Notes under the pieces: model-generated
The model's input: only the letters and a program-made list of their open reading frames with translations
Told to the model about the DNA's origin: nothing
The model's database searches: none
DNA from: Blasia pusilla
Lineage: Eukaryota > Marchantiophyta > Marchantiopsida > Blasiales
Length of the DNA stretch: 64,000 bases
NCBI GenBank assembly: GCA_050084515.1
Contig: CM114273.1
Coordinates: 38,750,001 to 38,814,000 of the forward strand
Reading direction: 5' to 3'
Translations under genes and position numbers: made by a program
Shown here: in pieces, positions 58,589 to 64,000 of the stretch
Layout: each line of letters begins with the position of its first letter
How positions within the stretch are numbered: the first letter of the stretch is position 1

Positions 58589-60131
58589 TAAACTCATAAA
58601 GAAGGGAGGAGGTTTTTTTCTTACTAATTCATGGGCAATCTTTTGTGAATTACTTCTTTATTATTATGAACAATGATAAGTCTTCTTTGAGACTATTAGG
58701 AAGCCACTATAAGTGGTGCTAGTAGGTGTTGCCAAAGAAGACTAACATAAACTAAGGTTTAGAAAGTTTAGATCATTTGATAACAAGAAAACACAAGGAA
58801 AAAAAGTTAACCCTGAGTACATCCTGTGGCGGTTTGTTGAATCACGACACGGGCGTCCGAGGCGGGAAAATAGGTAACGTGCCTGTTCTCTTTCTCTTTC
58901 GCATGGTCTCAATTCGTCTTTCAGTTCCTTTGGTTTTGTCATCGTAGACACTGTTGTTGTCCAAGTTTGCGTCCACTCTCAAAACTTAAACGAGAGAAAG
59001 AAGGAGAAGGTTTGAATAGTACGATTGTGGAAGCCGCTAGATTTCTGCCTTACGATTGTGGAAAGTCGCTTTCAGTTGCAGCTTTGAAGAAGGCCTTTGA
59101 CTGCACACAGTGGGGAAGAGAATGCGTAAACCCGATCAGGTAGAGATTTCACGGAGCCGGGTTGCTCTATCCATGCTTTTAGAAGAATATGTTTCTTGAA
59201 ATTTCCAATGATCATGATCCATTTGACACCCTATTGTTGTTAAGAGAAGAACGTTTTGCTATGGTTTGCATTTCAAAGAATCTGCATTTTTTGAGAGTTC
59301 TCTTGTGAAACAGTGAAACTGATTTCCTTTGAAATTTCCCTGCTCTAAAGCTTTGCAGAGAAGCCACATTGCTCTCATCTACCGCAAACGAGCTACGTGA
59401 AGAATCCGCATTGTTGTGATGTATTGATCTATTTTTGGGCGAAACAATACCCTTCGGCCAATGGAGCGTTGATCAATCTTCCACTCAGAGGTTTGAAATA
59501 TACTTGGTCCTAAATAGCATAAGGAAGTTTTGAATTGAAGTAGCTCTTGTGCTCCTGCAACGATTCATGGAAGATCCTATAAATCTCAACAGAAAGGCAA
59601 GAAAGAAACATTCACGTCTACCCACAGACCGCCAGATCATATCGAGCTTGAGCATGGGAAAACTCTCAATGTCCAGACTAAAACTATTTCAACCAAGAGA
59701 GTACCACAACTCAGCGTCACACCTCCCAAGAATTGATTGAGTTGCCAAACTTGTCGAACAGGTTCTATTGGATCTTTAGACGTGTTAATAGGAGCCAAGG
59801 GGGCGAGCATTATCTCGTGATCCCTTAGGATTTTAATATCACATATATTCCACTTCACCATCTTCTATCAATTCATCCTCTTGCCAGAAACAAGCTTTCC
59901 TGTTGCTCTGGCATTTTGATTTTTGTTTTATTCGACTCTTTGAGTCATCACTCTTGAGCTCGTCCACATCCTATTTCGTAATTTATTATGTTTTATGGAT
60001 CATGAAGTTCTTACTAATATAAATGTGATATTGTAACAAAGGATAAACCACGACTGTTGTGTTGTGCAATCATCACTTCTACGCTATTGCTTTCAAGGTA
60101 AAAATTTGGAGCTATTCTTATCTCTAATACG

Positions 60132-60190
<59 letters not shown>

Positions 60191-60430
60191 AATGTCCAAG
60201 GGGCTGAGGTCAAGGCAATGACATGCAAGAATATCGATCGATTGATAGGTAGAAAGCGCATGACAGAGTATACATTTGATTACATAGAAGGGTAGACTTG
60301 ATCTTTCGGAGTCCAGCAGAAACACAGGTATTGGCTTTATGTACTTGCCTTAGTTTTTTGCTTCTTTGTGGCTTGGAAATCTCCATCGATCTTAGAAGAT
60401 TGTAAGACTTCCTATGAAAGAGAGAAAAAC
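58589..60430. other. Interior of the CACTA element without a recognised gene
   Basis: Several open frames (for example 59549-59740) have no domain I recognise. The block at 58800-59160 has the look of a plant 5' UTR or exon. A (CT)n tract lies at 60135-60188. No RNA gene was recognised. Confidence 0.35.
60135..60188. repeat. CT microsatellite, about 27 units
   Basis: An uninterrupted CT run of about 54 bases, on the 3' side of the minus-strand PEX11-like fragment. Confidence 0.95.
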
Positions 60431-60905
60431 TCAGAGGCACGAGTCATCGGATTGGAGTTTACTACTCTTGACAAGCGCTTCTAGCTCTTTTGAGTGCCTC
60501 TTCTCAGCCGCCCTCTCCTTCTTCAGCATAACAAAGTCTTGAACGATGAAGAACACATAGACAAAAGCCTGACCAAAGGCGGAGATATAGTAGTTCTTGG
60601 TTGCAAGCTGGCTGTCAAGATGTCCCACCCTGGACATCCAAGTGAAGTGATCGAAGAAGAAATAGACCATGTCTCCGCTATTGCTGAGAATTCCCACGAG
60701 TTGCCACTTCCAATTGGGATACCGCGTGGTACGGACCGCATTGATTCCAGTCAAGAATCAACCTCTGCAGAAACACTTCCTGCTAAGCCCGGACGACACC
60801 TCCCAGTTCTTGGCTTGCGTAGTGGGAGCAGTTTCCCCTTTTTGTTGGAGGTACCAGTGCGTGATTTTGGAAGTGTATTGAAAGGTCTTCACCAATTTGT
60901 CAAAT
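60431..60905 (-). pseudogene. PEX11-like (peroxisome proliferation factor) fragment
   Basis: The minus strand reads for about 155 codons through hallmarks of plant PEX11A/B-type proteins: FDKLVKTFQYTSKITHWY, NWEVSSGLSRK, FLTGINAVR, SGDMVYFFFDHFTWMSRVG and YISAFGQAFVYVFFI. PEX11 proteins sit in the peroxisome membrane and promote its elongation and division. A TGA at 60758-60760 interrupts an otherwise continuous frame. The first residues and the C-terminal third usual in the family are missing. Position inside a CACTA element and the lack of introns suggest a captured gene piece, though a decayed host gene is possible. Confidence 0.75.
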
Positions 60906-61208
60906 AGTGAACAGGTATAAAAATTTGGAAGCTACGTTTTCCCTGGACGCCGTTAAAAAGGGTTGAAATCTTATTGAAATTCATGGGTTGTTTTCGTAGG
61001 AACTTATTGGATATCTTAATGGACATGTGTGTCATATAGTGCAATAAAAAAAATCTCTTGTTAAAAAAAATCCCTCCTCAATATGTATGGTGACTTCTTT
61101 GTATACTTAGTTTTGAACTACTCTTTTGTACTTTAGTAAATATTTAGGATATCACTTGAATGGAGAGAGAAGTTTTGTTGTCAATGAATACCGGGCACTT
61201 GTAGCCTT

Positions 61209-61910
61209 GTGCACCATGGAGAGAGAAGTCTTAGGAATGTAACATCCTTCATGTCTCTGGATGGCATCAGAGTGATGGCGGGTGTTTCTTTCCAACCAAT
61301 GGTTCAGATCGACTCACGGTACTTTTTGTCCAGATTAAGGAGCCTTCCTTTTGAAGTGAAGGTCAAGATCTTTACCATGAGCAGGCCTACTAGTCTCTTG
61401 GACCGTATCCTTCCTAGAATCTGCAAGGGCAAACATTTGTTACTTTCATGCTTACTCTCACCGTTATTTGACCCCAAATAGGCAACAAAAGGAGACTAGG
61501 AATTGGCTATTCCGCTTAGAAGATCGCCACGTGTATGTGCGATTTGTAGACATTGTTATGTGGAGGGAGGATAGAGGAGCACTATTAGCATGACTAATGC
61601 TTGGGGTCACCCGCAAAGTCACTCTTCATATCTGTCATGATGCAGGGGGATTCTCCCTAGGGAGGATCATCCCATTGTTAGGAAGGCACGAGCCATCATT
61701 GAATATGCGCGTTCTATTGGTGGCCACACGGTAGAGGTTACTCTTGAGTATTGTAATACTTGGGAAATTGTAACCTCGGGGGACTTAGTATGCATTCGCT
61801 CAAGTCATAGAATAATTTCTGGGAAAGTTTGCATATGTTGCCTAAACATATGTCGTGATGCTGCAGTTTGGCAACGAGTCAGATCCGTAGCCTAACTTGA
61901 GGCGCCTCGT
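61209..61910 (+). pseudogene. Unidentified coding-like segments
   Basis: Plus-strand frames in succession look like exons or decayed coding DNA: 61209-61481, with SLPFEVKVKIFTM; a short piece near 61500-61600, with RHVYVRFVDIVMW; and 61650-61890, with ARAIIEYARSIGGHTVEV and VTSGDLVCIRSSH. The last resembles the opening of a BAH-like module only loosely. They precede the EDM2-like segment on the same strand and may belong to the same captured gene. The family is not recognised. Confidence 0.35.
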
Positions 61911-61985
61911 ATGGCAGACGGATAAAATTTGTAATTGTAAACATGAAGACAATAAGAGGATCCATGGTTGCCAATCATGAATTGA

Positions 61986-63020
61986 GTCACCGTTATTTGT
62001 CTTCATTGATGGAATTGGGCTTATTTTGAGGGGGCATGGTGTGTATACACTCTTGACCTTGGACGATAAAACACGCTATTACGGGGATGTATGCAACCAT
62101 ATAATTAATATGAAGTAATGATTTCTATAGAAACAATTGCTTCTTATGCTACTTAACTTTAACTTGTTCTATGTACAGGTACGAAAGGTTTGACTATTGG
62201 AAATCCGAGTATCGTGAAGGCTATAAGTAATCTCCACATGCACTGACATCCATTTTATAGTTTTCTTTTCCCATGCCTGAATCATGGACATTCAAGATCC
62301 ATTGAATTTCTACACCTAATAGTAATCTTATTGTCTCGAAATGTAGGAGTAACCAACATACAAGGATGGCGCCCCCGAAATACCAAGCCAAGAAAACCCC
62401 CGAGGTGAGCACTTATGCGCCATATAGTGCACTCCAGGTTCTGCAGAAGGCAGCCCACATTTGTGCAATCTGTGATGATGGGGAAGACCTGGTTGTTTGC
62501 AATGGGCCTTGTGCCAGACACTTCCACGCAACTGCAGAATTAGCGGGGGCTATAGAGAACTCTTGTCCAAGGGTCAACCTCCCACTAAACCACGAGGGGA
62601 GCTGTTTGTGCCACGATTGTATGAAGAAATGGCCAGGTGTGCCAAGTGTGGTCTAGAGGGGAGTTTTGCAGAGAGCGAGGATTCTGGGGTTCGTGTGAGA
62701 AAGTGCCCAGATACCTTTTGTGTGAGGTTTTTTTTGCTTTACTTGTTTGCCTACGGGAGTGGAGTCTTGCCCCATGCATTATTGCCCAAAATGCCATAAG
62801 CATGATAAGGAGTTGTGGGAGGACATGGTCTATTGTCCTAGGTGCTCCACTGCATGGCATTGGACTTGCTTGAAGAAGGCTATGAGCAAGGGTTATGCAT
62901 GCGATCGGATTATATATGACCATGCTGCATGTGGTGAGGATAGGTGGTGGTTCTATTGCCACCAGCACAAAGTTGATCCCACACTTCAGACTCCTTTGAG
63001 AGATCACATTTCATGGATTT
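61986..63020 (+). pseudogene. EDM2-like PHD-finger sequence
   Basis: A first piece (61986-62116) has GLILRGHGVYTLLTLDD, similar in pattern to the N-terminal region of plant EDM2. From about 62366 follow CAICDDGEDLVVCNGPC...HFHA, a CAKC...FC segment in a shifted frame, then CPMHYCPKCHKHDKELWEDM with YCPRCSTAWHWTCL, and a tail WFYCHQHKVDPTLQTPLRDH. This order of atypical PHD-like fingers and tail fits EDM2. In Arabidopsis EDM2 is a nuclear chromatin protein that acts on transposon-containing introns and H3K9me2 regions. Two frame changes (near 62630 and 62740) may be introns or decay. The assignment is from remembered patterns. Confidence 0.6.
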
Positions 63021-63446
63021 GATTTTCAGGTAGGCGGATGAGAGATTTGAGTCTGAATAGAATTCCGTGGCATTTTGGTGGAGAGTGCAGGGTAGCCACT
63101 TCTGATGTAAAGAGAGTCGAGGCTCTAAACATGCTTACTAGGTAGGTGGTATGACTTTGTATAGAGACTCGTCATTACCTACCCTCTGATTTTGAGAGTT
63201 CCAATCTTTTGAAATTTTGATCGAACGGTCATAATTGCGAAACTATATAATATCAGGTTTTGTATCAACATTATGCAATTTTTTTGTTATGGAAGAATGA
63301 AATATAATCGTGGTGGTTTCTAAAAGACTCTTGTGATTAGGCTCTTGATTAGTATGTGTCTGCTTGTAGGTGGAATTTTGTATTCATTCATCATCCATTG
63401 CCATATCCAATCATGCAAGTATAGCTTTAGAGCTAGGTAGTCCATC
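63021..63446. other. Spacer, possible exon near 63030-63140
   Basis: A short protein-like run (NRIPWHFGGECRVATSDVKR) follows a ttttcag acceptor-like site near 63029. The rest is AT-rich and looks intronic or intergenic. Nothing else was seen. Confidence 0.3.
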
Positions 63447-64000
63447 ATGGAAAACCATTGGCAACACAGTACCAATATGAGAATTGTTGAGCTTCCCCCA
63501 CTCCCAAGTGGCGGTGTCTCTAAAGTGTTAATGTGTCATGAGACCTCACCCGAATGCGCATCGGGTACGATGCTAACCTCTCTTTTTGCAGGGATTGTAG
63601 CCTGCATCAAGGCCTCCCCTGAATTGCCCCATGATGAATGGTGGCGGCTTAAGATAAACTTTGTGAAATTGGCTGGGAGAGAGACTGATTGTCTCCGTGA
63701 CGCCACACATAGCATTTATGGGATTGGGTAAGAGTTTTGGAGCATTTCAGGTGGACCATCCTGAATTCCCAGAGGAATGAACGGAGTGTTAAATATGTCC
63801 ACATAGATTGGTTGTCCTTCTCCATCCAGGATGGTAGATTGCATGACCCTGACGACCATGATCTATTCTAGAGTAAATCAAGCTCGGTGGCTATTCAGAG
63901 GGAAAAGAAATTTTATTGGAAGAATGTGAGGGAAGGGAAACCACTCCCAACTGGTCCGCCATCCACTCCACATCCAACCATGTTTGGTCGGGTGAGGGCA
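63447..64000 (+). pseudogene. Unidentified coding-like region running to window end
   Basis: The frame at 63447-63731 contains SPECASGTMLTSLFAGIVACIKASPELPHDEWWRLK. It is followed in another frame by KYVHIDWLSFSIQDGRLHDP (near 63790-63850) and a Pro-rich segment at the window edge. Composition and order suggest exons of one protein. The family is not recognised. It is on the same strand as the EDM2-like sequence. Confidence 0.35.

Larger units (their letters stand above)
58442..64000 (+). mobile_element. CACTA (En/Spm) transposon inserted in copy C, right end beyond window
   Basis: The sequence changes abruptly inside the RT of copy C to cactagtagaaaaggggcc, a typical CACTA terminal sequence, and is followed by clustered subterminal repeats. 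The three bases before it are TGG, the expected length of a target duplication. The opposite terminus was not found up to 64000, so the element is either at least 5.5 kb long or its other end is lost. No transposase was recognised inside. The interior instead holds gene-like fragments (PEX11-like, EDM2-like), which suggests gene capture. Confidence 0.65.

Noticed and set aside
60494-60907. Plus-strand 137-codon open frame
   Set aside because: It is antisense to the PEX11-like sequence, whose motifs on the minus strand are specific.

Overview
The window looks like nuclear DNA of a land plant. It carries one long, many-exon gene and one two-exon gene of plant type. Both are embedded in AT-rich intergenic DNA with GA/CT microsatellites, LTR-retrotransposon remains and CACTA-type DNA transposon remains. 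A non-flowering plant (moss, lycophyte or fern grade) is my best guess. It rests on the DNMT3-like methyltransferase in the retroelements and on general impression, so the species call is weak.

Layout. 1-3054: AT-rich, only weak coding relics on the minus strand. 3055-9345: retroelement copy A on the minus strand. 9660-10204: an unidentified coding relic. 10848-16440: retroelement copy B on the plus strand. 18013-33572: a 26-exon host gene for a conserved plant protein of about 2265 residues with an N-terminal galactose-binding-like fold. 39969-43570: a host gene for a protein with about ten IQ motifs and a C-terminal hydrophobic anchor. 43571-50071: AT-rich, no gene seen. 50072-51244: relic of an En/Spm (CACTA) transposase. 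52790-58441: retroelement copy C on the plus strand. 58442 to the window end: a CACTA element inserted into the reverse transcriptase of copy C, followed by a PEX11-like pseudogene, EDM2-like PHD-finger sequence and other unidentified coding stretches.

The most remarkable content is the retroelement family A/B/C. Combining the copies gives the order gag - zinc knuckles - aspartic protease - cytosine-5 DNA methyltransferase - reverse transcriptase - RNase H - integrase - PHD finger. The methyltransferase lies between protease and reverse transcriptase, shows motifs I, IV, VI, VIII, IX and X in canonical order, and looks DNMT3-like. The integrase ends in a C4HC3 PHD finger, where chromoviruses have a chromodomain. 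So one Ty3/gypsy-like lineage appears to carry both a DNA-methylation writer and a predicted histone-tail reader. All three copies are broken by stops, frameshifts and deletions. Several stops fit C-to-T decay at CG or CAG sites, as expected of methylated transposons.

Coordinates and splice sites were read by eye. Family names rest on motif recognition without database searches, and percentage identities were not computed.
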